Translations under genes and position numbers: made by a program
Shown: positions 7,438-16,108 of the stretch, piece by piece
How the letters are laid out: the number at the start of each line of letters is the position of its first letter
Position numbering within the stretch: position 1 is the stretch's first letter
The notes under the pieces: model-generated
The model's database searches: none
What the model saw: the letters and a program-made list of their open reading frames with translations, nothing else
Told to the model about the DNA's origin: nothing
DNA from: an uncultured Wohlfahrtiimonas sp.
GTDB taxonomy: Bacteria > Pseudomonadota > Gammaproteobacteria > Cardiobacteriales > Wohlfahrtiimonadaceae
Assembly: GCA_947631095.1 (NCBI GenBank)
Contig: CANRJX010000011.1
Span: 1 to 33,979, forward strand
DNA length: 33,979 nucleotides
Reading direction: 5' to 3'

Positions 7438-10198
7438 GAGGTTCACCTCTGAGTAATTTTTGGAATTGAGCAATCCCATCCATATCAAATTCATTGCCTG
7501 TTAATTCATTCATTAAATCAGCTAAATGCTCTTCAGTTTCTGATAACTCTTCAGTGATAGCCGTATAAGTTTTCGCGTACTTCTCAACAATATGAGTGAG
7601 CTTTGATGTTAAGGCATTAATCACTTCATTAGGTAATGTGTTAATTGAAGTGACAATTGGATCAACCCATTTTGCTTCAATTAACTTTAAGGCATCTTCA
7701 TCTGATAAAGATTCAATTGTTGTCTTTGTGAGATTATGCAAAGCATCAGAATCTTTCTTAATTTCAGATTTTAGAGTTTTCTCAGTTTCTAAAAGCCCTG
7801 CTGCTTTAGCTAATTTATATTCAAAAGAATCTTCAGGAAATTCAAAACCAGATTGTAATTCTCTCAAATAAGCAATAACTTTGCCTTTACCATAAGTACC
7901 ATCGTTATTTGCTTCCATTTGATGCCAAGAAACAACCTTACAAGATCGAATGAATGCTTCTTTCTCTGGCTTCTTAGCTTTAGCATCTAAAAGATCAATA
8001 TAATCACTCAATGCTTTAGTTTCTTCCGTTTCAATATCTGCGTAGATTTCTTTTAATGCTTTATTTAACTCGCCTGCCACAAAAGCATCATTAGCATCAT
8101 TCAAAATTGGGCTATCTTTTTCTTCGTCGGTGAGAGAATCCAATATCGCTTCGATCTCTGAAGATGTATTCACGAGTAATTGCTCTTTATTTTTTAAAGC
8201 CTGTAACTCATCTTTAAGCATATGAGATTGAACTAGCTCAAAAGGCAAGATATGGCCAATCCAACCTTCTTGAACTTCAGAATCTTTGCCGTCTTTTTTC
8301 TTAATAACAATATTAGGATCAACTTTTTTAATAGCATCAAGGCCTTCAGTTTGAATCATCTCTAAATCAATTTCTATAACCTTCCATTCGTTATAAAATA
8401 GCTGATAAGCTTGATATTTATTGACCAATGGAACCATTGCTAATCGTTTAAAAATATCATTACTGAGTCTATTTTCTTCATGCCCTACATTCAATGTTTG
8501 CATGTTATTAACCAATGATTGCTTTAAAAATTGATGAAAACCATTGAATTGTTGGACAAATAATGCTGTAAATTGAGTAATATCACCACTATTTATAATA
8601 ACTTCTTTAATATTATTATTTTTTAGTAAAAGGTAAGGCGTTCCATTATCTTGAAATAATTCATTCTTCAATGATGGAAATGCTTTCCAATAATGGTGTA
8701 ACTGATCAACTTCTTCATTAGGTATTCCACCAAACATAGTGGCATAAATATCCCAACTTTCTACATCATCAGATGAATCTACATATCGAGGAATATTTAA
8801 GTTATATCCTTCTTCACGTATTCTTTCCAAACTTACAACAGCTGAGTATTTTTCGATGTTCTGACGTTCATTAACCGTAGATACAATCTTTTTAATGTCT
8901 GATGCTTGCAATACGTTATTTTTGCCTACTTTTAAGAAACCTTTTGATGCATCAATCACTAATACATCTGTATTAGAACGTTTTTGTCTTAAAACGATCA
9001 CAACCGTTGGTATACCTGTACCAAAGAAAATATTAGCAGGCAAACCAATAATGGCATCAATATTATTATTTTCAATCAGATTCTTTCGGATTCTTTCTTC
9101 TTCACCACCTCTAAATAATACACCATGAGGTAATACAATAGTCATAATACCATCAGGTTTTAAGTGATATAAATCATGTAGAAGAAAAGCAAAGTCTGCC
9201 TTTGTTTTAGGTGCTAACCCATAACGAGCATATCTTGGATCATTCTCTTTACTTTTAGGATCCCATGCTTGTGAATAAGGAGGATTAGAAACAACTGCAT
9301 CAACATATAAGGGCTCGTAAGTATGTACGGGATCACTTTCATCAAAGTAAGGCCAATCATCTTCCAAAGTATCTGCATTTCTTACCACAATATTATCAGG
9401 CAAAATACCACGCATCACTAAGTTCATACGGGTTAAGTTATAAGTATTTTCTTTCAGCTCCTGAGCATAATATTTAATATTATTAGAATCCTTCATATGC
9501 TTGGCAACAGATTCACCTATATTAATTAATAGCGATCCTGATCCACTCGTTGGATCATAAATTTTAATTTCCTCTTTATCGTGTAAATGATTAGCAATAA
9601 TTTCTGACATCAATAATGATACTTCATGAGGCGTGTAAAACTCACCTGCCTTTTTACCTGCATTTGCAGCAAAAGAACCAATCAAATATTCATAGATAAA
9701 CCCCAAAACATCATAGTCTTGCTTATTATCCATTGGAATATCTTTGATTAAATACAATAAGTCACTAATTGCTTTGGTTTGTTTAATCGCATTTTCACCT
9801 AACTTACTTAAACCTGTATCCAAGGTTTTGAAAATATCTTTAAAAACTTTCTCATGCGACTTATTAATCAATCGACCAAATGCAGACAATGCTGCTCGCA
9901 CATCGATAACGCTAAAATCACTACCTTTATCTAACCATGTGGAATATAAATGATCATAAGCAATAAAATATCCGATGCCTTGCTGAATAAATTTAACAAC
10001 ATTGCTATCCTTCTCAGTTAAATCTTTTATATCTTGCTCGGTAAAGTCATTTTCTTTTAAAAATTTCAATTCTTTATCTGACAAAAATTTATAAAACATG
10101 AAGCCTAAAATATAATCTTTATATTCATTAGCTTCAATTTTTGAACGCATCTTATTTGCTGAATCCCAAATTTTAGATGCTAACTGTTGCTTATTCAT
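7430..10198 (-). CDS. hsdM: type I restriction enzyme, HsdM (adenine methyltransferase) with long C-terminal extension
   Basis: A 922-residue N6-adenine methyltransferase subunit. The N-terminal helical HsdM domain (1-150) is followed by the methylase core with the SAM-binding motif DPTSGSG (215-221) and catalytic NPPY (305-308). The usual HsdM is near 500-550 residues; here about 400 further residues follow, charged and helical with coiled-coil character (about 670-905). Long forms of this kind exist in some type I systems, and the extension probably packs along HsdS or HsdR. First gene of the hsd operon. AGGGA lies six bases ahead of the ATG, and a plausible promoter is at 10247-10274. Confidence 0.93.
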   Translation of the reverse strand: MNKQQLASKIWDSANKMRSKIEANEYKDYILGFMFYKFLSDKELKFLKENDFTEQDIKDLTEKDSNVVKFIQQGIGYFIAYDHLYSTWLDKGSDFSVIDVRAALSAFGRLINKSHEKVFKDIFKTLDTGLSKLGENAIKQTKAISDLLYLIKDIPMDNKQDYDVLGFIYEYLIGSFAANAGKKAGEFYTPHEVSLLMSEIIANHLHDKEEIKIYDPTSGSGSLLINIGESVAKHMKDSNNIKYYAQELKENTYNLTRMNLVMRGILPDNIVVRNADTLEDDWPYFDESDPVHTYEPLYVDAVVSNPPYSQAWDPKSKENDPRYARYGLAPKTKADFAFLLHDLYHLKPDGIMTIVLPHGVLFRGGEEERIRKNLIENNNIDAIIGLPANIFFGTGIPTVVIVLRQKRSNTDVLVIDASKGFLKVGKNNVLQASDIKKIVSTVNERQNIEKYSAVVSLERIREEGYNLNIPRYVDSSDDVESWDIYATMFGGIPNEEVDQLHHYWKAFPSLKNELFQDNGTPYLLLKNNNIKEVIINSGDITQFTALFVQQFNGFHQFLKQSLVNNMQTLNVGHEENRLSNDIFKRLAMVPLVNKYQAYQLFYNEWKVIEIDLEMIQTEGLDAIKKVDPNIVIKKKDGKDSEVQEGWIGHILPFELVQSHMLKDELQALKNKEQLLVNTSSEIEAILDSLTDEEKDSPILNDANDAFVAGELNKALKEIYADIETEETKALSDYIDLLDAKAKKPEKEAFIRSCKVVSWHQMEANNDGTYGKGKVIAYLRELQSGFEFPEDSFEYKLAKAAGLLETEKTLKSEIKKDSDALHNLTKTTIESLSDEDALKLIEAKWVDPIVTSINTLPNEVINALTSKLTHIVEKYAKTYTAITEELSETEEHLADLMNELTGNEFDMDGIAQFQKLLRGEPHE

Positions 10199-10246
10199 AT
10201 TCTATCCCTAAGTGTTTTTTGTACCTAAATATTGAAGTCATTCTAC

Positions 10247-10274
10247 ATTATCCCATTAGAGATGACTGCACTAA
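10247..10274 (-). promoter_or_regulatory. probable hsdM promoter
   Basis: On the minus strand TTAGTG (-35) and GATAAT (-10) are separated by 16 bases, about 50 bases ahead of the hsdM start. No other good match is seen in the 144-base gap. Confidence 0.45.
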
Positions 10275-10342
10275 TAAAGGCTAAAACGACACAAAGAATC
10301 GAATCATAAAAATTCTATTCAAAATCCTTGCGTACAAACTGA

Positions 10343-10597
10343 TTAACTTTCATGATGTGCAATATTCTCAGACACTTCACCAAACTTCTCAATAATCTTA
10401 ATACTATTAATATCACCTGTATCTTCATGATAATGCAACACTCCCACAAGTGTACCGCATTTACGATTTAATAAAGCTTTAGCTACGATTCGAGCCTGCT
10501 CCTCTGTTTCATGATCGCTTTGTGAATCATTCACAATTGTAGTGCCTTGCTGAGTTTCTTTCTTAATGAATGTCCAAGCAAAATAGGTTACAGGCAT
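10343..10597 (-). CDS. hypothetical protein
   Basis: An 84-residue protein from the ATG at 10597, which has GGGGGA four bases upstream; the first in-frame ATG at 10609 lies within that ribosome site and is less likely. It begins PVTYFAWTFIKK, has no signal or membrane segment and no motif I recognise. It reads toward hsdM, but 144 bases and a promoter lie between, and a terminator separates it from the integrase upstream. It may be a single-gene unit. Function unknown. Confidence 0.55.
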   Translation of the reverse strand: MPVTYFAWTFIKKETQQGTTIVNDSQSDHETEEQARIVAKALLNRKCGTLVGVLHYHEDTGDINSIKIIEKFGEVSENIAHHES

Positions 10598-10637
10598 AAT
10601 ATCCCCCATTATTTTTCTAATATTGATTTGTTGTTAG

Positions 10638-10673
10638 AAAATCGACACATCATTAAAATATGTCGATTTTTTT
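10638..10673. terminator. bidirectional terminator after the integrase gene
   Basis: AAAATCGACA (10638-10647) and TGTCGATTTT (10661-10670) form a 10 bp stem with T/A runs on both sides. It ends the minus-strand integrase operon, whose stop is at 10690. Confidence 0.75.
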
Positions 10674-10689
10674 CATTTATTTAAAGATA

Positions 10690-11685
10690 TTACCCAAGCC
10701 GATCAGCAATCTCCGTTGCTGTTGGGTTGTAATAGATCATTAATGAACGTGTATCTTTGTGCCCTGTCATCTTTGCTAAATCTAATACATCCAATTTTCG
10801 AGCTAATCTTGTACAAGCTTCATGCCTACTATCATGAAAACGTAGATCTTCAATACCCAAATAACGAGTAGCCTTTCTAAAGGTTTGACTAACACTATCA
10901 GAAGTAATATCAAAAACCTCACCTGTATCTCGTGGATTCATTAATTTAAATAACTGTACAGCTCGTTTAGATAGCGGAATATCTCGATTATCACTATTTT
11001 TAGTATCAAAAAGCCTTAAATACTTCTGATCTAAATCGATATGTCGCCAATCAAGCTGCGTGATTTCGCTTTGCCTCATAGCTGTTTCCAACGCAATCAA
11101 AAAAATTAATCCGACCTTCTGCTTTTGTAGTTTTGGTGGTTCTTCGTTAAATTTAAAATACTCAAGCAATTGTTCTTCTTCCCGAAGTGAAACCCTTCGA
11201 TTACGTGGCGGTGGTTCAGGTAAAGACTTTAATTCAGTTAAAGGGTTATGATTCGTCCAATTCCAATCTCGCCTTGCAGTTTCAACCACAGAGCGAATTA
11301 AAGCTAATTCACGGTTTTTAGAAGGATTGGCAATAGGACGCTGATTACGCCACTCAATAATCATTTTCCCTTTCAGCTTCATCAATGGCACTTCTTTTGG
11401 AAAATAATCTTGCTGCATGATTGCTTTAATACGATGAGCTTCGTTCCTTTTACCTTTTTTGGTAGGTGTCACTTCACTCAAATAACGCTTCATGGCATCA
11501 CCTAAAGTCTTATCTTCATCATAATCTTTATCTGCACCTTCAATAATGGCTTTTTCACGCTGCTGAACCCAAATACTAGCTTCTAACTTCGTTGGAAAAG
11601 ACTTGTTTTCATTGTAGGTAATATAGTTATGCATCAAACGAATACGAGCATAGTATTTTTTACCACGTTTATTAATTGATCCCAT
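10690..11685 (-). CDS. int: tyrosine recombinase / integrase
   Basis: A 331-residue phage-type integrase. The chosen ATG at 11685 has GGAGG seven bases upstream; the open frame to 11751 lies within the preceding gene. The N-terminal 55 residues (INKRGKKYYARIRL...) are an arm-binding-like domain and about 60-160 are the core-binding domain. The catalytic residues are complete: R204 (AMRQSEI), K229, H284-D-S-R287, H309 (TGHK) and Y318 or Y319 (MIYYNP). It should catalyse insertion and excision of the surrounding element, plausibly at the ssrA 3' end at 18907. It is nearly 8 kb from that site, which is unusual, so the island may be composite. Its start overlaps the AlpA-like gene by 14 bases. 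Confidence 0.92.
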   Translation of the reverse strand: MGSINKRGKKYYARIRLMHNYITYNENKSFPTKLEASIWVQQREKAIIEGADKDYDEDKTLGDAMKRYLSEVTPTKKGKRNEAHRIKAIMQQDYFPKEVPLMKLKGKMIIEWRNQRPIANPSKNRELALIRSVVETARRDWNWTNHNPLTELKSLPEPPPRNRRVSLREEEQLLEYFKFNEEPPKLQKQKVGLIFLIALETAMRQSEITQLDWRHIDLDQKYLRLFDTKNSDNRDIPLSKRAVQLFKLMNPRDTGEVFDITSDSVSQTFRKATRYLGIEDLRFHDSRHEACTRLARKLDVLDLAKMTGHKDTRSLMIYYNPTATEIADRLG

Positions 11686-11923
11686 ATGGATCCTCCTTAC
11701 GGCTATCAATGAATGCCTGTACTTCACTAGCTTTGTACCGAGGGTAACCATTTTTAGTTAAACGTATAGGTTTTGGAAAGTCTGGCTGGGTCACAATGCG
11801 TTGCTTCACATGTTCTTCAGACATTTTAAAAATTTCTGCCAAATCTTGGACTGTTAATAATGGATCTAAGCGTGTCACAGTTTCTTCTACTACTGTCGTT
11901 GTGGTTGTTGTTACTGTATTCAT
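11672..11923 (-). CDS. AlpA/excisionase-like DNA-binding protein
   Basis: An 83-residue protein with a winged helix-turn-helix of the AlpA/MerR type: LLTVQDLAEIFKMSEEHVKQRI, then FPKPIRLTKNGYPRYKASEVQAFI. The N-terminus has a run of threonines (TVTTTTTT). Placed between the primase-helicase and the integrase, with a 14-base overlap into int, it may be an excisionase (directionality factor) or a regulator of int. Second such protein in this operon. Confidence 0.75.
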   Translation of the reverse strand: MNTVTTTTTTVVEETVTRLDPLLTVQDLAEIFKMSEEHVKQRIVTQPDFPKPIRLTKNGYPRYKASEVQAFIDSRKEDPYGIN

Positions 11924-11927
11924 AATA

Positions 11928-14366
11928 TTATTCCTGGTCTAATTTTTGAAAAACATAAGCTCGTACAATTCTTGAAGCTTTAGTAGCTGTTTTATTCGTA
12001 TAAAAACGAGAATATGTTTCTTTATTTTTGGCAATAAATTTGTATCGGGTACTTGTTGGTAAAAGCTTTTTAACCTCACGTATATCATCTAGCTGGTAGC
12101 GATGTTCAGTTGCTAAAGCATAAAATTGAGTTAAATTAATGGCGATCATTTTAGGATCACATGCGTGATTTACAGGATAGTTTTGTGCAGACAAATTGTC
12201 ATACACATCCCAAAACTGTTCCAACATAGGATGATCTTGTTTAAGTTCTAAATCTCGTTCAAGGGCTATCTGATCAATGTATGTAAACACTTCATTTTTC
12301 ACTGACTGATTAAGTGGCACAATTAAGGATAATGCATCCACTAGAGACAACATCAAACCGTGCGTTAAACCAATGCGACCTTCTTTGATACCTAAATCCA
12401 TAATGCGTTGACGATTAGCTTCAAACGTAGACTGAATAACACGCATCACTTGTAATTCAAGCTTTAATGATGCGATCAAAAATCCTGAAACATCTTCTAC
12501 AGACAATAGTTCTAAGCGACGAGCCTTAACAGCACGCTCTGGTGTATGCCGAGTTTTATCAAAAGCTACCGAAATCATTCGTGATAATAATGCTTCTTGA
12601 TTAAACTTAGAACCCAATGTGATGACTCGATCATTCTGACAAATAATTAATACAGTACGAAACTTAGGTGAGTATGTTTCATTACTCAAATCCTTTTTGG
12701 CCGTCGCTCGTAGTATCCCACCATTGAACGCTGCTTTGAGATTTTCTAAACTGAAACCCTCACACTCAATCATAACAACAGGTAAATTGCCTACCTGAGC
12801 TAATGTCCTCAGATAGTTATTCTCTGTACCTAAATTGGGATTTGCACCTTCATAATCATGGCGACCCAATAAAGACCATAGAAATCTGAGAATCATAGAT
12901 TTGCCAGAAGATGGATCACCTGTTAATTCCAAAAATGGATAAGCCTTATAAACGCTGCGTATTTGTTCAGCGAATAAAGAGCCAAACCAATATGCTAGTA
13001 CAGCTACGCCTTTAACACCAAAGACATCCAAATAATCATCCCACCAATCATTTTGATAATGCATAACAGGATTAAAGTCAGGTAAATGAAAAGTTGTTTT
13101 CACTCGGATATTATTTGGCAACTCGATATATTCATGCTGATTAGCTTTATAAACTACACCTTTATAAACAGCGAAATCCTTAAAGATATACGCACCAAAC
13201 TCTTCGGCATAGCCCATAAAATTTGTTGCTTCAATATTATAAATATTGGTCGTTTTAAGCTTATACAAAGCATCTAGATTTTTAGTCTCACCTGTAAAAG
13301 TAGCGCCTGCAATAATGTTCATCACAGTAGTTTTAAATTCACCTGCGCTACTCAGCTGTTTACTAGTGAGAGCTGCGACATTGCGATTTCTATCTGTGCT
13401 AACTTCTATAAAATACGATAGATCATTACTACCTAACATCTTTTGAGCATATAAAAATGTAAAGGTACAATTGGCAATCTCGATAATTTGATATTCAGAT
13501 TGAAATATAGCTAGAGGATCATGGTTTTCGCTTTCCTTTTGCTTCTCATCACGTTTTGCCCAATAGGTTTTATTATCAAATTCAAATATGAATTGATTCA
13601 CATTATTGTGTTCATGAATCAAATACGCTTTTTTTAATACAGATTCAGCCATCAATAATGAACCGTTATACAAATACTCTTCAATATCTTCAGGCTTCAA
13701 AGCATTTTTCTTATGCTTATCATTCCAAGTATCTTCATCATTGGTTATTGCAACAGAAATAGTTTTAAAGCCTATTGCCTTACACTTTTCAATCCAAGAC
13801 TTGACTACCTTCAACCCTCTTTTATCAGAATTCAATGCAATCACAATCGCTAAATTTGGCTTCAATTGAAAAATATCAGTTAAAGTTTGTTCAGGAAAGT
13901 TATTGGCACTCATCGCACTTATAGCTGGAATGTCATGTTCCATTAATGCGAGCGCATCAAATATACCTTCAGCAATATATATCTGATTAATTTTAGCGAC
14001 ATCTAATCGATCATACTGCCATGCTAATCCCTTATAGGAATAACCAGATTTAAAACGAGATTTTTTACCAATTTTTTCTATATCCCCAATAAATTGTTCC
14101 CAATACCCATCATTTGGCATAGTGAAACGAATTGTTGGTATAGAAGCAGTAGTGGTATAATCGTAAAAGGTTTCTTGTGAGAATCCTGCATATCGTGTGT
14201 AGTCAAGGCCGCACTCCTCAGAAAAGTAAGCCTTGGCTATTGCACGATCATCTCCTTGAACTCCTTCCAAACTCTGTTCTAAATCTACATTCCCATCACT
14301 TCGATCTAGCACTTCTAATTCTTGAATCGCATCAGAACTCTGTGGCCGACTCATTAACTTATTCAT
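11928..14366 (-). CDS. TOPRIM primase-helicase of a satellite-like element
   Basis: An 812-residue replication protein. A TOPRIM domain at about 125-215 has the glutamate in IYIAEGIFDALAL (E133) and a DxD-type segment reading NSDKRG (N179, D181), so the first aspartate is asparagine; DTWND near 212 completes the fold. The C-terminal half is a P-loop helicase: Walker A GDPSSGKS (483-490) and a Walker B-like segment VVMIECEG. This is the layout of replication proteins of P4-like and PICI-like satellites, although no zinc-binding domain is visible at the N-terminus. AAAAGGAG is well placed before the ATG, adjoining a 27-base palindrome. It is second in the minus-strand operon, four bases ahead of the second AlpA-like gene. 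Confidence 0.8.
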   Translation of the reverse strand: MNKLMSRPQSSDAIQELEVLDRSDGNVDLEQSLEGVQGDDRAIAKAYFSEECGLDYTRYAGFSQETFYDYTTTASIPTIRFTMPNDGYWEQFIGDIEKIGKKSRFKSGYSYKGLAWQYDRLDVAKINQIYIAEGIFDALALMEHDIPAISAMSANNFPEQTLTDIFQLKPNLAIVIALNSDKRGLKVVKSWIEKCKAIGFKTISVAITNDEDTWNDKHKKNALKPEDIEEYLYNGSLLMAESVLKKAYLIHEHNNVNQFIFEFDNKTYWAKRDEKQKESENHDPLAIFQSEYQIIEIANCTFTFLYAQKMLGSNDLSYFIEVSTDRNRNVAALTSKQLSSAGEFKTTVMNIIAGATFTGETKNLDALYKLKTTNIYNIEATNFMGYAEEFGAYIFKDFAVYKGVVYKANQHEYIELPNNIRVKTTFHLPDFNPVMHYQNDWWDDYLDVFGVKGVAVLAYWFGSLFAEQIRSVYKAYPFLELTGDPSSGKSMILRFLWSLLGRHDYEGANPNLGTENNYLRTLAQVGNLPVVMIECEGFSLENLKAAFNGGILRATAKKDLSNETYSPKFRTVLIICQNDRVITLGSKFNQEALLSRMISVAFDKTRHTPERAVKARRLELLSVEDVSGFLIASLKLELQVMRVIQSTFEANRQRIMDLGIKEGRIGLTHGLMLSLVDALSLIVPLNQSVKNEVFTYIDQIALERDLELKQDHPMLEQFWDVYDNLSAQNYPVNHACDPKMIAINLTQFYALATEHRYQLDDIREVKKLLPTSTRYKFIAKNKETYSRFYTNKTATKASRIVRAYVFQKLDQE

Positions 14367-14377
14367 TCAAACTCCTT

Positions 14378-14404
14378 TTAAAAGTTTCGCTGCGAAACTT
14401 TTAA
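14378..14404. promoter_or_regulatory. 27-base perfect inverted repeat between two satellite genes
   Basis: Stem AAAAGTTTCGC mirrored around a single base (14391) and extended by two A/T pairs on each side. It covers the stop codon of the AlpA-like gene and ends one base from the AAAAGGAG ribosome site of the primase-helicase. As RNA it would be a strong hairpin that could attenuate transcription or gate primase translation; as DNA it could be an operator. Confidence 0.5.
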
Positions 14405-14640
14405 TCTTCAACTTTAGATATATCTGTTGTTAATTCTTGAGAGCAACTATCTATATAATTCAATACATCACTTTTCCTCCATCTACTTGCTTGCCCTCCA
14501 ATTCTTAGAGGCTTAGGAAACCCATTTTGATTAATAGCGTTATATAGCGCACCATTACTTTTAAAGCCTAATAAGTCTTTCACTTGATCCCTTGTCCACA
14601 AAATATAAGCATCACCTACTTCAATATTTTTCTTTTCCAT
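14401..14640 (-). CDS. AlpA family transcriptional regulator
   Basis: A 79-residue AlpA-type protein: a helix-turn-helix (ILWTRDQVKDLLGFKSNGALYNAI) followed by the family signature FPKPLRIGGQASRWRKSDVLNYI. AlpA proteins activate excision or replication genes of cryptic elements and satellites. First gene of the minus-strand operon alpA, primase-helicase, second AlpA-like gene, int; AAGAGGT precedes the ATG. It is transcribed away from the regulatory region 14689-14918 and may bind there. Confidence 0.85.
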   Translation of the reverse strand: MEKKNIEVGDAYILWTRDQVKDLLGFKSNGALYNAINQNGFPKPLRIGGQASRWRKSDVLNYIDSCSQELTTDISKVED

Positions 14641-14688
14641 TTTTACCTCTTAATTTAAAACCATGGAATACACTTATCTTAACTTTTA

Positions 14689-14918
14689 ATATACAGTAAA
14701 TACATATTCAATACATATTGAAAGCAAATATACGGAGATGACTTAAGAAAGTCAACAATAAAAAAGACCTAATAAAGGAATAAAAAAATAATGCACCGTC
14801 ACACTGTGCACTCTCTAAAACTCTGGGTTAGTTATGAAACTAATGCACCGCCATACGGTGCATATTTTATTAATTTAGGATAAAATATTTTCTGAAAATA
14901 ATTGTATTTACTGTATAT
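14689..14918. promoter_or_regulatory. symmetrical control region between divergent satellite operons
   Basis: ATATACAGTAAATACA (14689-14704) recurs as its exact reverse complement at 14903-14918, so both divergent genes have the same 16-base element upstream. Between them two copies of ATGCACCGYCAYACKGTGCAY begin at 14791 and 14843, 52 bases apart (five turns); the second is a perfect 8 bp dyad. Likely operators for AlpA or for the RHH-like protein, with promoters inside the outer repeats. No gene lies in this 302-base gap. Confidence 0.6.
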
Positions 14919-14942
14919 CTATTTAAAAACAGAGAGAATAAC

Positions 14943-15413
14943 ATGGCAAAATCACCACAAGCTCGTAAAGAAGCGACAAATTTTCGATTGGAACCTATCG
15001 TAAAATATACTGCTGAAATTGCAGCTAGGGTTCAACGCAAAAACTTAACAACATTTCTTGAATGGTCTATGAGTGAAAGCTTTAAAAAGCTTACTTTTGA
15101 TGATGGCAATACGATTGCATCTCAGATGGATTATCTATGGGATATTGATGAAGCTGATCGCTTTATTAAACTAGCTTATACATACCCAAGATTATTAACA
15201 TATGATGAACAACATCTACTCAAAGTCATCAATGAAAATTTTTCTGTATTCAAAAAAGATCCTGACAACTTCATTCCAGCCAACAAAGATCAAGAAGCTG
15301 CATTCAAAGCCAATATTCCAATGCTAGAATTTATTGACTTCAAAAAAGTTCGTGACCGTTGGACAAACTTGAACAATTACATTAAAGACGAAGAACCTTT
15401 AGATTTATCATAA
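14943..15413 (+). CDS. ribbon-helix-helix-like regulator (putative)
   Basis: A 156-residue protein. Residues 10-50 (ATNFRLEPIVKYTAEIAARVQ, then an LTTFLEWSM helix) read as one beta strand and two helices, as in Arc/MetJ-type ribbon-helix-helix proteins. The rest is acidic and helical with no recognised domain. It is divergent from the alpA-primase operon across a repeat-rich control region, the usual position of a master regulator. AGAGAG lies six bases ahead of the ATG, and a strong terminator follows. The fold is assigned by eye only. Confidence 0.6.
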   Translation: MAKSPQARKEATNFRLEPIVKYTAEIAARVQRKNLTTFLEWSMSESFKKLTFDDGNTIASQMDYLWDIDEADRFIKLAYTYPRLLTYDEQHLLKVINENFSVFKKDPDNFIPANKDQEAAFKANIPMLEFIDFKKVRDRWTNLNNYIKDEEPLDLS

Positions 15414-15426
15414 ATATTTGTAATAA

Positions 15427-15453
15427 AAAGGCACTGAAAAAATCAGTGCCTTT
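15427..15453 (+). terminator. Rho-independent terminator
   Basis: AAAGGCACTGA pairs with TCAGTGCCTTT over 11 bp with an AAAAA loop, 14 bases past the stop of the RHH-like gene. Confidence 0.85.
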
Positions 15454-15472
15454 AAATTTATAAGGATAATAA

Positions 15473-15781
15473 ATGTTTAATATTCATCAATCCGTATATA
15501 AAGATATATTTATTCGCTCATTAAATAATTTTGAAGAGATGCTTGGCAATATCAAAGTAGACCCACAACAATTAAGACTATTCTTTGGTGGAATCGAATT
15601 CTATATCATTATCGATCATATTGACCCCACTGAAGCTAGACACATGATTTTAGGCTATGTAACAGCACTACTTCATACAGGTGTCATTAATCAAGAATCT
15701 TTTAACTTTCTGGAAAAACAAGCAGCACTCATTGGTGAACCTGATCCTTCACTGCTCAGTTTTCTTCATACAACCCACTAA
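15473..15781 (+). CDS. hypothetical protein
   Basis: A 102-residue protein starting at an ATG with AAGGA seven bases upstream. Sequence is mixed hydrophobic and acidic (EFYIIIDHIDPTEARHMILGYVTALLHTG) and predicted mostly helical, without a signal peptide or a motif I know. It lies in the satellite region, separated from the RHH-like gene by a terminator, so it needs its own promoter or read-through. Function unknown. Confidence 0.6.
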   Translation: MFNIHQSVYKDIFIRSLNNFEEMLGNIKVDPQQLRLFFGGIEFYIIIDHIDPTEARHMILGYVTALLHTGVINQESFNFLEKQAALIGEPDPSLLSFLHTTH

Positions 15782-15830
15782 CCATAATTTTATTAAATTA
15801 AACCGTTGAGCATTTATGCGAATAAGTTTC

Positions 15831-15850
15831 GTCAATGTATATACATTGAC
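15831..15850. promoter_or_regulatory. perfect 20-base palindrome
   Basis: GTCAATGTATATACATTGAC is fully self-complementary and lies in the 327-base gap before the gene at 16109. It has the size and symmetry of a dimeric repressor operator. Confidence 0.5.
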
Positions 15851-15995
15851 ATATCTTGCCACTTTTATGAAAGTATATTATTAGTAAACTAAAAGTAACA
15901 TTTTAAGAAAAAACATAAAAAAGCTATAAAAACAAAAACAACGAAAAATTAATATTCAATATTTTCAATCAGTTGAATTTTTACAAAACAAAAAT

Positions 15996-16047
15996 ATATC
16001 ATATTTATATCAAAAATTAATTATATAAATATCATATTAACATCAAA
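15996..16047. repeat. two direct repeats of 19 bases
   Basis: ATATCATATTTATATCAAA (15996-16014) and ATATCATATTAACATCAAA (16029-16047) match at 17 of 19 positions, 33 bases apart, about 60-110 bases ahead of the gene at 16109. They could be regulator sites, but the DNA is so AT-rich that chance is possible. The rest of the 15782-16108 gap shows nothing else. Confidence 0.3.
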
Positions 16048-16108
16048 TATTTCATACATGATAGAATTTAAAATATTGATTGAAAACCTATGATTGGATG
16101 ATTAAACA

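Noticed and set aside
6715-7494. Longer HsdS starting at 7494
   Set aside because: The added residues overlap hsdM by 65 bases, have no ribosome site, and the conserved start MSKNLQPEIRFKGFSEDWE begins at 7437.
14903-14940. LexA (SOS) box suggested by CTGTATAT followed by a later CAG
   Set aside because: The CTG to CAG spacing is 16 bases where 10 is needed, and the same motif is mirrored at the other promoter without a CAG partner.
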